The position numbers and the translations under genes are program-made. From assembly GCA_001247695.2 (NCBI GenBank), contig LGRX02034587.1:1-26417 (forward strand): 26,417 nt of DNA. The letters are read 5' to 3'. The notes under the pieces were generated by a model. The model saw only the letters and a program-made list of their open reading frames with translations. It was not told the DNA's origin and did no database searches. This DNA is from Cymbomonas tetramitiformis (taxonomy: Eukaryota > Chlorophyta > Pyramimonadophyceae > Pyramimonadales > Pyramimonadaceae). Position 1 is the first letter of the stretch; each line of letters begins with the position of its first letter. This document shows positions 1 to 11,300 of this stretch, piece after piece.

Positions 1-394
1 ACAGCCAACGTGAATTGCTGAATGCCGAGAGCCCGCTTCTCCCTGCCCTCGGCCGTCTTAGAACTCCACTCCTGCAGAAGATCCTTATAATACAGAGGGC
101 ACATGCGAAGGGTGAGGAGGTCCAAGGCGAACCCCACACCCCACACGTCGTCAGGCTCTATACCAGGTCTGAGCTCGGACCGGACAGCGGTGTGGTGCTG
201 CATGAAACCCTTAATATAGGGCTCGGGGTCAACATCCTCCAGCAGCTCGATCGCCGGCGCTGTCTCGAACAGGTAGCCATGGGACACCCACGGCCTGCGT
301 CGCCTGGCAACGGCCCGGCAGATGACGAGCCATGCACGGCGTCCATCATCCGGAGACACCGTAGCCGACTCCTCAACGAGCCGAAGGCATGATC
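1..394 (-). CDS. Unrecognised partial reading frame cut by the window edge
   Basis: On the minus strand one frame is open from about position 392 to base 1 (about 130 codons without a stop) and runs off the left edge. The composition looks coding: charged and hydrophobic residues alternate, with short motifs such as GYLFETAPAIELLED, DPEPYIKGFMQHH, DDVWGVGFALDLLTL and CPLYYKDLLQEW. I do not recognise the family. The frame begins directly at the outer end of the LTR at 395-585 and stays open some way into it. The LTR element may therefore have inserted into this gene, or the LTR end (CTCACAG on the minus strand) may act as a splice acceptor. No start codon can be assigned. It could also be part of another mobile element's polyprotein. 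Confidence 0.5.
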
Positions 395-585
395 TGTGAG
401 ATATATAGCTACGGGTATATATCGGGTTACAGTCAGAATGCTTTCACTTTCGGTGTTTGCATAAGTCAGAATAAACATAAGATAGTCTCGGCTTTATGCC
501 GGAAACCCTAAGCCTGTGACACCCGTACTGTACGGAGTACTAGTACAGATAACAGGAAGTGACACACGGTGTGTCACATCCAGCA
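395..585 (-). repeat. 3' LTR of Gag-only element copy 1
   Basis: Read on the minus strand, this starts TGCTGGATGTGACAC and ends CTATATATCTCACA, matching both ends of the LTRs at 18149-18343 and 21240-21442. It shares the central motif GTACTAGTACTCCGTACAGT. It is clearly diverged from the two LTRs of copy 2, which are nearly identical to each other, so this insertion is older or belongs to another subfamily. The adjacent internal sequence ends in CAGGGTGGTG, a plausible polypurine tract that is also present in copy 2. Confidence 0.8.
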
Positions 586-795
586 CACCACCCTGGACTA
601 TTACGGAGGAAGAGTTAGGGTGGAGCAGGGTTGTTGCAGTTAGGAAACACACCATCTCAAGCGGTGGAAACAATTCTAGAGGGGGCCTGTGCTCTTGGCC
701 AGGGCGGTCCCAAATCTCTAGCTAGCCGTGCACACAGGGAGGCATCTTGGCCTTGAAGCTGATCTAGCAGGGCTACTAGCAGCCACAGAGCAACT
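586..795 (-). other. 3' untranslated region of element copy 1
   Basis: This stretch of about 210 bp lies between the Gag stop codon and the LTR. It matches 21025-21239 of copy 2 in order and content, for example the blocks around GAGATGGTGTGTTT and CCACCCTAACTCTTCCTCCG. No reading frame in it is shared between the two copies, so I read it as non-coding element sequence. Confidence 0.6.
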
Positions 796-2797
796 CTAGC
801 CACTTTGAAAGTGGTCCACAAAGCAGAGTTCACTGTAGAAGTTGCCGTTGTCAATCTCAAAGCTCAGATTGAAGATGTCAAAAGTGTCAAAGTCCAAAGA
901 ACCAGAGTCCAGATTGAAGTTGTCGTCGGGGTCAGCGGGTCCAGAGTCCAGAAAGGCGGAGTCACGGAAGAAGTCCATTGCGCAATTCTGATAATTGAAG
1001 TACTGCCCGGACACCACCGCCCGTGGAGCAATCTCCGCGCCACAAAGTGCAGAGGCGGTGACGGTGTCGAGCAAAGCCACGCTCACACACATGAACAGAG
1101 CTGGCAGTGCCGCTGCCGTGAGGAGACCGCCAATTGACGGTGTCCGGACACCACCAACCCGTGGAGCGGGTGGCGGTGTGTACACATGCAATTCCTCGTC
1201 GCCAGACTCGGAGTCAGCGACGCTGGCCGAATCATGCGTGGAAGAAATGTACGGAGGCAGGGGTGTGAAGGATTGAATTGAAACCTGTGGCTCGGGCTCG
1301 AAGAAGCCCAATTTCACAGACATGCCGTCCATAAAGGACTGCTCGAAGGGGGGTTCGTCGTCGACGAACTGCTTCGGGAAGATTAGCGCGTTCTCGTCGG
1401 TCTCGGTTGTCACTTGCGGTTCAGGCTCCGCGATGCTCTCGTCGATCACGGCGGGCGTGGCCGTGCCGAAATGAACCATGGGAAAATGCTGCGGAGCTGG
1501 CTCAGCACCACCGGCTACCTGCTTCAGCTCACGGAGAGTTGTGCGCGCCTCGTGCACGCGGGTAGCAAGGAGAGAGGGCGGAGAAGGCTTTAAGCCTGCG
1601 TACTGTGCCCGAAGGCCAATGTTGACGTCGTCCGCGAAGGTGAAGGGCTCTTCGTCGTGACGAACAACAGGCTGATCATGCTGTCCACAAAGTCGAGCGA
1701 AGGTGGCGTCGTCCTGAGCGTCGAAGGCGGTTTGGAACGCGGAGACGATCTCGTCGTTTTCGTCGGCAGCCACCAAGTCGCACTCCGCGCATGCCATGTC
1801 GTCCGTGGGGCAACTCGCGGTGTCGTGGTAGTGTCCAGGAGGACAACGCGCGCACTCAGGGACGAAGGCGGAGGAGGCTACGTGGAAGGAGATGTTGTGG
1901 GCGGAGTTCTTCTTGTAGTGTTGCTGACTCCAATTCCCGTCGGTCTTGAGCGGGCTCGCGGCGAAGCGGAAGCCCTTCCGCGCGCCATAGCCCCCAACAC
2001 GATTGCTCCGTCCATGGAACTTCCCATCGTCCCTCCTGTTGCGTTCATCCCGCCAACGTGAGGGCGGAAAGGAGACACCCCACTTACCGTCAGTCTGCTG
2101 GCGGTGGCGGTGAGAGTCAGTGAATCCAGAGAGAGGCTCGTCGTCCTTGGCGATTGAGTCCTTTAGCGTCACGAGGGTAGAGGCGGCGGCCTCTAATTGC
2201 TTCTCGAACTCCATGATGAGGCTCTTCACGTCAACCCCACCAGAGTAAAGCATAGTCGGGGAAGTCGGAGGTGACGGCTTAGGCTGCTTCGCGCGGCCAA
2301 CACCGTTCTCGCTCTCCCAAATCTCGAGGATGTGGGCGTAGATGTCCTCGAGGTCGACCTTGGCCAAGTCCACGTCGAGTCAAAGCGGCGTGGTGACCTT
2401 GTCGTACATGATGGGGTCGAGGGACGCGAGCAGCTGCTTCTTGGCCATCATGTCGTCGAGCGGACCAGAGGGCGAGTTGCGGATAGCCGTCAGGCAGGCG
2501 TCGAAGTCTTGGATTAACGGATCGGGGTCGAGCTTGGAGTCGAAGTAGATGGCACACAACTCCTCGTAGTTCCCAAGGGGTCGGAGAACTCGAGGAAGCA
2601 GCCTCTTCGTGACTTCAAGCAAAGCTCGCTTCCCATCTCGCGGTGAAGCACGTCCAGAAGCGTCCACCCAACGCCTCGCGGGTGAGTGAGGCCTCGTCAA
2701 GGATGTCAACGTCGTGAAGAGGATGGCGTTGTAGACGTTGTTGACCTCCTTGGTGGCGTCCGCCAAGTCGAAGAGGGTGTCGTTGGCGGTGTCTTTC

Positions 2798-3396
2798 TGA
2801 TAAGGGCTGAGCTATGCGAGCCCTGTTATAATATTCAATATTATCAATAATCACTGTGCAGTTGAACAGCATACACAAGTGAACGTATGAGCGGGTTTGT
2901 GAGTGCAGTCTGAATCCAGAGCTGCTGAAGCACAACGCTTCCTCACTTAAGTACCTACGTCTCCCATCATCTTAGATGGTACCGCCATTGGGTTGTGAAC
3001 CCGAGACGTAGGTTGAACGACCAGCATTGTGTAAACGACTATTTCGTTCATGCTGCGCATGCATGTTCCGTGCATGCTAAAGCGAAAGATGGTTCTTGAA
3101 GAATCGACAAGATGTATCTTTGCTTTGTCATCTTCGAGTTCGGAGTACGAACTCTCGATGACAGGGATGCTTGATGATATGACATAATCATCTGGCGACA
3201 TGTACAGTCATCGTCGACCGTACAGACGACTGTCATAAATGTATGACGCGACTCGACCTGTACAGTCATGATCGACCATACTGTCGACTGTCATAATAAT
3301 ATATGACATGACATGACATGACATGGTATGACATGTATGACAGGTATGACACGTATGACATGTATGACACATATGTCATCGGTCATAACCCTGACA
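2798..3396 (+). mobile_element. Solo LTR (599 bp) inserted in gag copy 1, target duplication CTTTC
   Basis: The insert begins TGATAAGGGC, ends AACCCTGACA, and is flanked on both sides by CTTTC (2793-2797 and 3397-3401). The Gag frame reads correctly when the insert and one CTTTC copy are ignored. TG...CA termini plus a 5-bp duplication are the signature of LTR retrotransposon integration, so this is most simply a solo LTR. A near-identical copy lies at 21957-22587. The right-hand part is rich in TGACA repeats. It has no coding capacity. The orientation is arbitrary. Confidence 0.8.
3300..3375 (+). repeat. TGACA-rich simple repeat inside the solo LTR
   Basis: TGACA units recur every five bases, then every nine to ten bases (TGACATGTA-type units). 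The array is part of the LTR family and also occurs at about 22485-22560 and 22603-22690. Unit number differs between copies, so it expands and contracts. Confidence 0.8.
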
Positions 3397-3833
3397 CTTT
3401 CAGCTCAAATGCCGATTGTAAAGATGTCACCAACGACGTCCACAAAACATTGCGGTCCGTTTCGTCACCTCGGAATGACGCCTCCTTGGGGCCAAGAGCG
3501 TCGCGAGATGTCCTCTTGATTAAATCCACGTCCCATGATGAATTTTGAACGGCCACAGCACGTGTCCGCTCAGGGGCCGTCAAATTAGCCGCTGGAGACG
3601 CAGGTGTCGGCCGATAGCGCATCCCAACGTCTCGGGAAAAAATTGTGTCTAGCCGAATCCGGTTGTGAGCCCCCATGGGAGGCGTAGCTTGCGAAGAAAT
3701 ACTCATGATAAAAATCCTATAGGTGGGTACGTCGGGGTAAGGTGGCGATGGCGCGGAGAGGAGGAACTCGCGGAAATGGTGATGGCAAAAGCAGTCAAAA
3801 CGTCCGTAACTGCGAAATCCCAATTGTAGATCC

Positions 3834-4019
3834 GTGATCGCTGTCGAAGATCGTGAGAAAGTGAAAATAGACGTTGACGCCGAGGCTATGCGATCAGCCT
3901 ACCTTTTGGAGCCTGGAAGGCTCACTGAGCTGGACGTGAGATATATCCTGTATTTCAAAGAGCTTCTTGAAAATAAGTTTGTTGTGATCGATAAGAATAG
4001 GATCTGCATAGAATACTAG
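3834..4019 (+). pseudogene. Short unrecognised coding-like fragment
   Basis: An open frame of about 60 codons ends at a TAG at 4017-4019. It contains DREKVKIDVDAEAMRSAYLL, ELDVRYILYFKELL and NKFVVIDKNRICIEY. The residue pattern looks like real protein, but there is no ATG at the start (first codon GTG) and no known motif. It abuts the truncated 5' end of element copy 1. It may be the 3' end of a gene or element cut by that insertion. Function is unknown, and chance is possible. Confidence 0.25.
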
Positions 4020-4325
4020 GCGGATCGATCTCAAAAGGAGATCTCCACTAGGCCATCTGACCGTAGGATCATGTGCGCGACAATACTTCGCTTTTTGCAT
4101 CCCAACATGCCATGCCACAACGCGAGGGTGGCGTCGCGATAAATGTACGCGACTGCAGTGGCACTGTCATCGTTAGCGTCTGGCGATCGTGAGATCGGAA
4201 GTTCGTCCGTGTCGCCCGTTGGGATTCGCGCTTTGCTGATTAAGTTACAAGTAAGGTAAGGTAATTTGGCCAGGTTCCAAATCATAAGGAGCAGAGGTTA
4301 GTCACCTACATGCATGTACTTTTGT

Positions 4326-4895
4326 GCACCGTCGGTGCGTATTTTTTTATTTTTTATTTTCGTATACCTGAAACCCAACGTATAACTCGTATAACGTAGG
4401 AGGAACGTATATGAAAATAATAATGAATAAAATAACTCGTATAACGTAGGAGGAACGTATACTATAGGTAAACATTAGTTGGAGGAAAAATTGAAAGGAC
4501 GACGCCCGCTGATGACACGCGGCCGCGTTCCGGTCGGGGCTGCCCTTGTAAACCCAGGCAAGCCCGCCTGGTTTGACGAGGCTCAAGCGACACAAAGGCC
4601 TTTAAGACGAGGTCCGCAGCGAGCAACCGGATCCATTTATGTCCTTCGTGGACACGCTGCTCTTATGGGAGCAGCAACGCGCGACGACGAGGCGCAGGCG
4701 CAGGCGGTCATGCCTCGCGTGTACGGGTATTGCAGGATTGAGAATCAAAATGACGTGTCACTGAGACACGTCATTACCTATATATGATATATTGACCCGT
4801 CCGCTAATATTTATGAATATAATACAATTACACATATGCACCTTCAGTGCGTATTAAATATTTTTATTTTTCGTATACCTGAAACCCAACGTATA
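4326..4895 (+). repeat. Pair of ~60-bp direct repeats around a GC-rich core
   Basis: Copy A (4326-4385) and copy B (4838-4895) share GCACC-TC-GTGCGTATT, a T/A-rich stretch, and CGTATACCTGAAACCCAACG followed by TATA. Right after copy A, a 30-bp unit (ATAACTCGTATAACGTAGGA...) occurs twice, at about 4382-4411 and 4432-4461. The GC-rich segment between A and B (about 4480-4740) differs sharply in composition from its flanks. These could be the termini of a small non-autonomous element, but I see no target duplication. Confidence 0.6.
4749..4775 (+). repeat. 11-bp perfect hairpin
   Basis: AATGACGTGTC and GACACGTCATT form a perfect inverted repeat around the 5-nt loop ACTGA. It contains a TGACGT/ACGTCA core like a CREB/bZIP-type site on each arm. 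No gene starts close by, so a regulatory role is speculative. Confidence 0.6.
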
Positions 4896-5379
4896 TCGTA
4901 TATACTATACTCCCCCTGTGCGAACTTCAAACGATCACTATGCACGCGCAGCTGTTACGTCAAAGTAACGTAATTGCGCAACGTGCTATGATGCTGTGCA
5001 AGCCTTGGTTGGAACTTGGAAGCGAGTGTAAGTGAAACTACGCATTCCAGTGGGTACCATTATACGGCGAGCATAAGTGCTATATCAGCCGTGGGTGGGT
5101 AATGATGCTTATCGAACACAGATCTCAGAAAAGGTTCGTCACCGTGCTCGTTACCGCTCGCGATTGGTGTGGAGGTAGGACGTGGAATATATTATTTAAG
5201 CGTTATGAGATCTCACGATTATCCATATAGCTCAGACCACCGTCACTTGAGAGAAGCGCGGTAATGTGCCTTTGTTGAGGCAACCGCGACGAGTGGTAGT
5301 CGGGCGTTTTACTTGAAAGAGAGTTGGACGGCGTAATCTGTTTATTACGGGATATGCGTGAAGTCGAGCAACAAAAATA

Positions 5380-8300
5380 ATGCATAATTGCGAGCGGAGA
5401 TGGCCGTGTCTTGAATATCACAATAAACGGGCAATCGAGCAAGTGAAATTCTTTATCGCCGAAGTTCCATTTGCACTGGTGTCATTTGCATTTTATCACA
5501 CTGTCAGAGCGATTATCCATTGGATCAAACGCAATGGCATCTTCACGCGAAGGTACGTCACACGGTAACACGAATACTTGTAATTCGTAATCACGTGTAG
5601 TATAGTCATGATCCCGATGCAATATTGTTAGTGACGACTGAATGTATAATGCTAATAAGCTCGTCAGCGACTAGTATGCGACCCTACTTAGGTGCATTTG
5701 CGCGCGATCGTGCATGCTTTGGTGGTATATTTTGGTGGCATACTACTTCTATCAACGCATAACCAGCATTCGCGCGAAATGAGCACGAATGCAGCATAGC
5801 TACGCGGATATGTGCGTATATAGTATCGGAAGACTGAACCGCTTCCGTCAACGTTCGAATACGCACTGTAAAGAGGTATGGTAGTTCCTTTAGTCCTTTG
5901 GTCGTGGCGTTTAGTCTGTTTCACCGTAGCTTGAACAGAATGAAAGCTTATATTAAGAAAAACAAGCAGTTAGTATCGTGACCGCGCGGTATAGCTGGCA
6001 GTATTTCGTGTGAGCGACGCCGGATGTATCGCGCAGTATGCTCGTGTGTGCAATGTCTATGTACTCAACCTTCAGTAAATTTGTTGACAGCGATAACTGT
6101 TGATGGGAGCCCTGCGTGGGTATTATTAATGGCACCATGCAGCATCGGGACCAAAAAGAAATGTGCAGCAGAACGGGAGACGCCAACTGCCACAGACATC
6201 GTTCCGCAATCGTGGAAGTTCATTGATAGTGAAACGATTGCAGATCCAAGTAAGCTAATCGCAATTATGGCTTTAGGCCCAAGATGGAACACACATGCCA
6301 TCATAGCATTCACGCCAACATTTCATCTGTCATGTGAACTAGATATCTGTGTCAGGACAGCGTATACATCTGCTGATGAGTGGTCATTTGTCGTGTACGA
6401 CACATCTTCATGCACAGTGGCACATATCGGGAATTCTACGTGTAATGATACCTTGCATTCTCGTGATAATAAGCACATCGGGCGGCAGCAATGCTATAGC
6501 GGCATTGATTGCCTTCGGCAATCGAAGAACACCAATGATTGGGTGAAAATCAAGCTTGGCCCAGGACTGTATTCCATCTCTGCCCGATACTATCAGTTAG
6601 GCGGAAAGAATGCCCTGCTTTCAGAAGGAGGAACAATGTGCATGCTTCCTCAACTAAAGGTGAGTGTAATGAAATCGTCAATGCACAGTGATACCAAGGC
6701 CCGTCCCATGCTCTTGACGTCCGTGTTTCAACTGCAATTAAAAGCACAATGAGTATGTAATGAGTATGTAATGAATGCATGTGTGTGATTGTGCCGTCAT
6801 GAACTTTAACAGCTTCAAAGGCTATCACAGCAACACCGTTGATCGACCTACCTTCCGTCAGAGCAGCAAATATATCCCCTTAGATTTTGCTAGCTTTACA
6901 CGAAGGGGCAACTAAATCAATGTTACCACACAAAACGTTGATTTTCAAGTCAATCGCAAACATTGCACACAATTTCACACGTGCTATTGCAATCAATTTT
7001 GCACCATGTGTCTGTTGAAGCCCATCCACTCTATAATTTATAAGCGATGAGGGCATCACTTCTTCCCTTCCTTGTGTGCAAGTTGTTGCATGGGGTTGCT
7101 GTTGCTGCTGTTGCTGCTGTTGTCTGCCTGTGTGCCTTTAGTAGGCAACATTGTTAGCTAGTCAGCACAACGACAATATTTGTGGGATGTATATAATTGT
7201 CAACAAGCATGATATTCCTATGCATATATATCAGTCACGACAGTGAGTTCAAAATTGTCCTCCGCGGTTTCTAGGCTTCAAGTATATTCGCAATATTGAT
7301 ACTGCCCGGTATGGATCTTACTTTGATCCTTTTAAAAGGATCAAATTGCTGCAATTGATTTTTGCATTCCAGGATTACGTTGGTCGCAGCAAGGTCCGTG
7401 CAAAGGTTCGCGTGCGCAACATCCCTGCTGATCGCTATTTTGTAGCATACTTTGATAATTGAACGATGAATTACGATCAAACAATATACAAACCTTTACA
7501 AACTTTGCAGCCAACATTGTCCTGGAATGACATATTATGTTCAGAAGTTTTGGTGGAATTATGCATGTTCGTTGCAATTTCCCTACCGTTTAAGTATTAT
7601 AGCGAAATTCTATATTGTGGTACCGGTTTAAGTATTATAGCGAAATAAAGTCACTCCAACGTATCAAGTTCTTTGATTTGCAAAATTTGAGAGAGAGAGA
7701 GAGAGATATATATATATACATTCACCACAACAGTTAATTTATATATCACAATAACATTTTAGGATAAGTAATTGAATACATGCACTCATTGATTTCAACA
7801 CCTCCTACTCTTCCATAACCCATGTATCAGAGTCATCTTCATTGACATCAGTTGCGGGCGCCAGCTCGAGCACCCCAAACTTAGTTCAGGCGGAGTGCCA
7901 GCTGACGATCAAACAGAGAATAGCAGGACAACTAGGACACTTATATTTGAATATGTTATATCATGGAGCTTGTAGATTGACCTGAATGAGACTACTGCAG
8001 ACGTCAAACAAACACATTCCTGCCCATTTGCTAATGTAAATGGGTTCCAGTTTTCCCTTGAGTGTGAGTGACAGAGGCTAGGCACCAACGTAGAGAGAAT
8101 GATGGAAATAACATGAAGTGTGAAACTTTTGGAGAATGTGTTTTCATTCAGTTTTCACGGTGTCGGTTACTTGGTTAACAATATTAGATAATTCGCTTTA
8201 ATTGACGGTTTTGGTATCGTCTTGATGCCTTCGGTTGTGGAGCTGCGTGTTCGCGGGTGAATGAATGAGTGGATGTCCGCTACTGAGATAGGGACACACA

Positions 8301-11300
8301 TAGATAGGGGTATGAGTCGGCTAGTTGTATTCATGCCATATAGCAGCGGTTGGTGGCACCTGATAGTATTACTATGAACATGCGTGAATTGAATAAAGTG
8401 AGAAGACGGCGATTTATGTGTAGTTTGTAGTGGTTGCTCATTGCCTTTAATCACGTTCAAAGTATGCTCACTGAGTGTGGTATTCGTTCATAACGTAATA
8501 AGATCTCAAACAACGGATGACGATGCAACGTGGTATCTACATTTTTCAATAGTGACGCTGTTGAGTACATCATCTAACAACTAAATAAGTGGACGTTGTT
8601 TGATGGTCTCAACCAAATCCGGTGTCCTCACTGATCCACAAGGCAGACAACAATAATGCAACTGAAAACACCATTAATTCTCACACCGCACATTTGATTT
8701 TGAACAGATCATTTTGTAGATATCCTATAATCATGCAAATTTTGAAATTTAAGGTATCTATCTCTCTTTTAATGTAGTACGCAAGCAACATGGGGATCTT
8801 GATCAGTGACAACTTACAAAACAAAGAAGTAATTTATTTAGGCTCTGCAATACAGCTCATGGAATGTCAAACATATTGTCTGCTAATTTATCAAGTATTA
8901 TGATATGCGATGTAGCACTGCTGTCGCCATGGACATCACATCACCTGCACACACACCATTATTAGTGTATTTTGCCGAAGGTGTTTTGGCAATGAAGAAT
9001 TTTTGCAAGGGTTAAATTCTCTACTAACACATGATCCCATGTTTTGAGAATTCAAAAAGTGCTTACTGTAACCGATTAATCAAAGTCGAACCTAGCAAGC
9101 TAAAGCCGTATGACTAACTCTCATTGGCATCCATCGATGTTGGGGATAAATTATGTGTTCAGTGATCGTTCTATGAGGCTGGCATCCTCATGTGGACCGT
9201 GCCTTACTCTCCTCCGAAGGGGCACTGTCGGCACAGCATCCTGTGGTATACGGGCGGCGACTAGCATGGCATTTTTGTGCATATGTGGTGCGGGGGTCAT
9301 GATGGAGAGGGTTTGCTACCTTTGAAGGCAGAGGATTATGAAACGTTTTCTTGTCCGCCTAAGTTCCTAACAATAAACATAAGCACATTTTATCATTGCA
9401 TGGTTATCAGTTGCGTGTGAGACGTTAATCGATGATGATTTTATTGGTTGGTTCACGTGCGCCAATAAGGTTATTTCAAGGTCTCTCTTACACTTGGCCG
9501 ACTTTACACAAAAGTTATGATAACCTTTTTATTAAAGAAATATGTTGCCCAAAGCAATCGTAACGTCTTGCACAAATTGACCACGGTGTTGAAAAGTTAT
9601 CGTCGATACCGCTCAGTTGTCTCCCATACTTAACCATACTTAAAACGCGCACTCGAGTTGCCTATATCTCATGATCTAGAAATTCTGAAGTCAACCAAGC
9701 GCATAAGAGAGACCTTGATTTTTTTAAATGAACGGTATGCATCACTAGCTGGTGCACTCATCAAATTATGCTGGTTATGTGCACATAGCCTATGCGATAG
9801 CAATATATTTATACTAGCTTTATTGATCTCAATAGAGAAACTGTGCTAGGCCATCGCGCAGCTGTTTATTAGTGGCTATGGTGCCTGTATGACTCAAACA
9901 TTTAATTCTGCGATCAATATCCACACACGCCGCGCCTTTGTCGCTCGATAAATTGTGGGCAGTGACATGCCATACGGCGGTGATGACACACGTGTATTCT
10001 GTTGTCACGGCATTGCATACGTGAACGATGTGATGCACGTTTATCAGCGACATTGATATCGGCCATTGAATGCTCGCCAGTGTTGCAAGACTATTCATCA
10101 TGTCATGGTGTTCGGCAGGCACTAGCGAACGACGCGCCGTTTATTACCGCAGCGTTATCGCGTTAGAGTTAAACCGTAAGCAGAACTTTTAAAGATACTG
10201 GCATGTTGTACCCTTCGCGTTGTGTTCGCGATAGTTTCTCTCGGTTCGTTCATTTGGTGATCTTTAGGTCATTGGCAATATGTCATCATTGCTCGTTGCG
10301 ATTTCAGCTGTGTTCCTTCGGTTACTGCTGGTTAAGTAAGGTGAGGTAACATAATTTGCATTGGTCCATCCAATAACGTAAAGGTCAGAGGTATAGTTGA
10401 GACCTCAAGAATGACGAATGTTCGGGCGTCATAATGAGCAGGGCGATACGATTCATATGTAATTTTTAGAAATTTATGAGGTGCTTGGTCATCTCTTAGA
10501 AAATCTCTATACAAGCATACAGACTGATATTGGAATTTTATGGAATGTTTCTATGTCAGGTGGATGACATGCTTATCATACGAGAGACTCCGATCTTGCC
10601 AAATTTGAATAAGATATTGTATGATCGACTTGGTCAAGGGCAGCACGTAAAGTTCTTGTGGCTATATCGAGCTATGCATTATGTGCGCATCTACACACTT
10701 GGTGGATTCTCAATTCTGAAACGGGCATTGCAATGCCACGTTGCATTTTTGCAACATGCACGTTGCCATGCTAATAAAAAGTGGTATCAACTACAGAAGT
10801 GATATTATTTCATCTCTTATGGATATTTATTTTTTGTCTACAAGCCGGTTGGTAAATGAATCTTCTGAACAAACATATGCATTGTACGTATTACTGATTG
10901 ATATGTACTATTGCGGTGTGGCTTTTCAAGTCACGCTGTCAAAAATGTATTGCGCGCCAAACTGCTGCAGTGGTGTGTTGTATTGCACGCCCGGGTGATC
11001 TTATTGTGGTATGACGGATTTCCATGCCAATCATGTAAGGCGGAATGTTGACCGCAATAGTGCAGATTGACATGATGCATGTTCAATGTGCGATACAGCT
11101 ACGTGGGTTGAGAACTCTCTTTTGGATTACATGTGTCTGTGATGTGATGTGGTGGGATGAGGTGCAGTACATATTTGTCATGTTGTATTTTGAAGCAATG
11201 ATTCCAAAAGAAATCATCTACAGAGAACTCCTACCAGTTGGGAATCCGGAAACCAATTATGCGTGGGGCATAGTGGAGAAAGGCACCGCATTACAGGTGA

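Larger units (their letters stand above)
796..3706 (-). pseudogene. Gag-like gene of copy 1, broken by a stop codon and an LTR insertion
   Basis: The reading frame starts at the ATG at 3706 (MSISSQ..., aligning with MSVNSH... in copy 2) and runs to about 3402. A 599-bp solo LTR then interrupts it. The frame resumes at 2797 and ends at 796. An in-frame TGA at 2380-2382 lies where copy 2 reads Arg, so it looks like a nonsense mutation. The frame is also open upstream of the ATG. Conserved blocks are an N-terminal helical region, a cysteine/histidine cluster (CARCPPGHYHDTASC, then CAEC) resembling a zinc knuckle, an acidic stretch, a hydrophobic segment (LLTAAALPALFMCVSVALL) and an Asp/Asn/Phe-rich tail. 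The identification as Gag rests on the LTR context and the knuckle, not on a recognised Pfam family. No protease, reverse transcriptase or integrase is present. Confidence 0.75.
395..3835 (-). mobile_element. Decayed 5'-truncated copy 1 of a Gag-only LTR retrotransposon
   Basis: This minus-strand element is homologous along its length to the complete copy at 18149-21442: same LTR start (TGCTGGATGTGACAC), same Gag-like protein, and the same 3' untranslated stretch. Only the 3' LTR (395-585) remains. Similarity to the leader of copy 2 fades near 3835, upstream of the Gag start, and no 5' LTR is visible, so the 5' end has been lost. A later solo LTR (2798-3396) sits inside the gag reading frame. 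Because the 5' end is missing, a target duplication cannot be tested; the base run just outside the 3' LTR is TGATC. Confidence 0.85.
4020..5379. other. Non-coding interval with short repeats
   Basis: I find no reading frame with recognisable protein features here. A GC-rich open frame at 4479-4787 has no identifiable motif and I do not call it a gene. The interval holds the repeats listed separately (4326-4385 with 4838-4895, and 4382-4461) and a hairpin at 4749-4775. Confidence 0.5.
6660..10559 (+). other. 3.9-kb intron 2 of the five-exon gene; no gene seen inside
   Basis: This is AT-rich sequence between the GTGAGT donor and the TATGTCAG acceptor. I see no convincing protein on either strand and no long repeat. 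It contains a Gln/Leu-type trinucleotide run (7095-7122), a tandem pair (7584-7646) and a GA/TA run (7688-7719). Its size stands out against the 76- to 590-bp introns elsewhere in the window. An old, unrecognisable insertion could explain that. Confidence 0.5.

Noticed and set aside
1657..2061. Open frames on the plus strand across the gag pseudogene, and similar minus-strand frames across 19293-20777.
   Set aside because: They are antisense shadows of gag; the protein-level conservation between the two copies is in the gag frame only.
3300..3375. Regular TGACA repeats considered as a CRISPR-like array.
   Set aside because: Units are too short, there are no spacers, and the context is a eukaryotic LTR.
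4479..4787. 102-codon open frame with Arg/Ala-rich content.
   Set aside because: No motif and no splice or start context; it follows GC content rather than protein-like composition.
10530..10802. VDDMLII looked like the YVDD motif of a Ty1/copia reverse transcriptase.
   Set aside because: No other reverse transcriptase blocks surround it. The segment fits better as exon 3 of the five-exon gene, with matching splice sites and phase.
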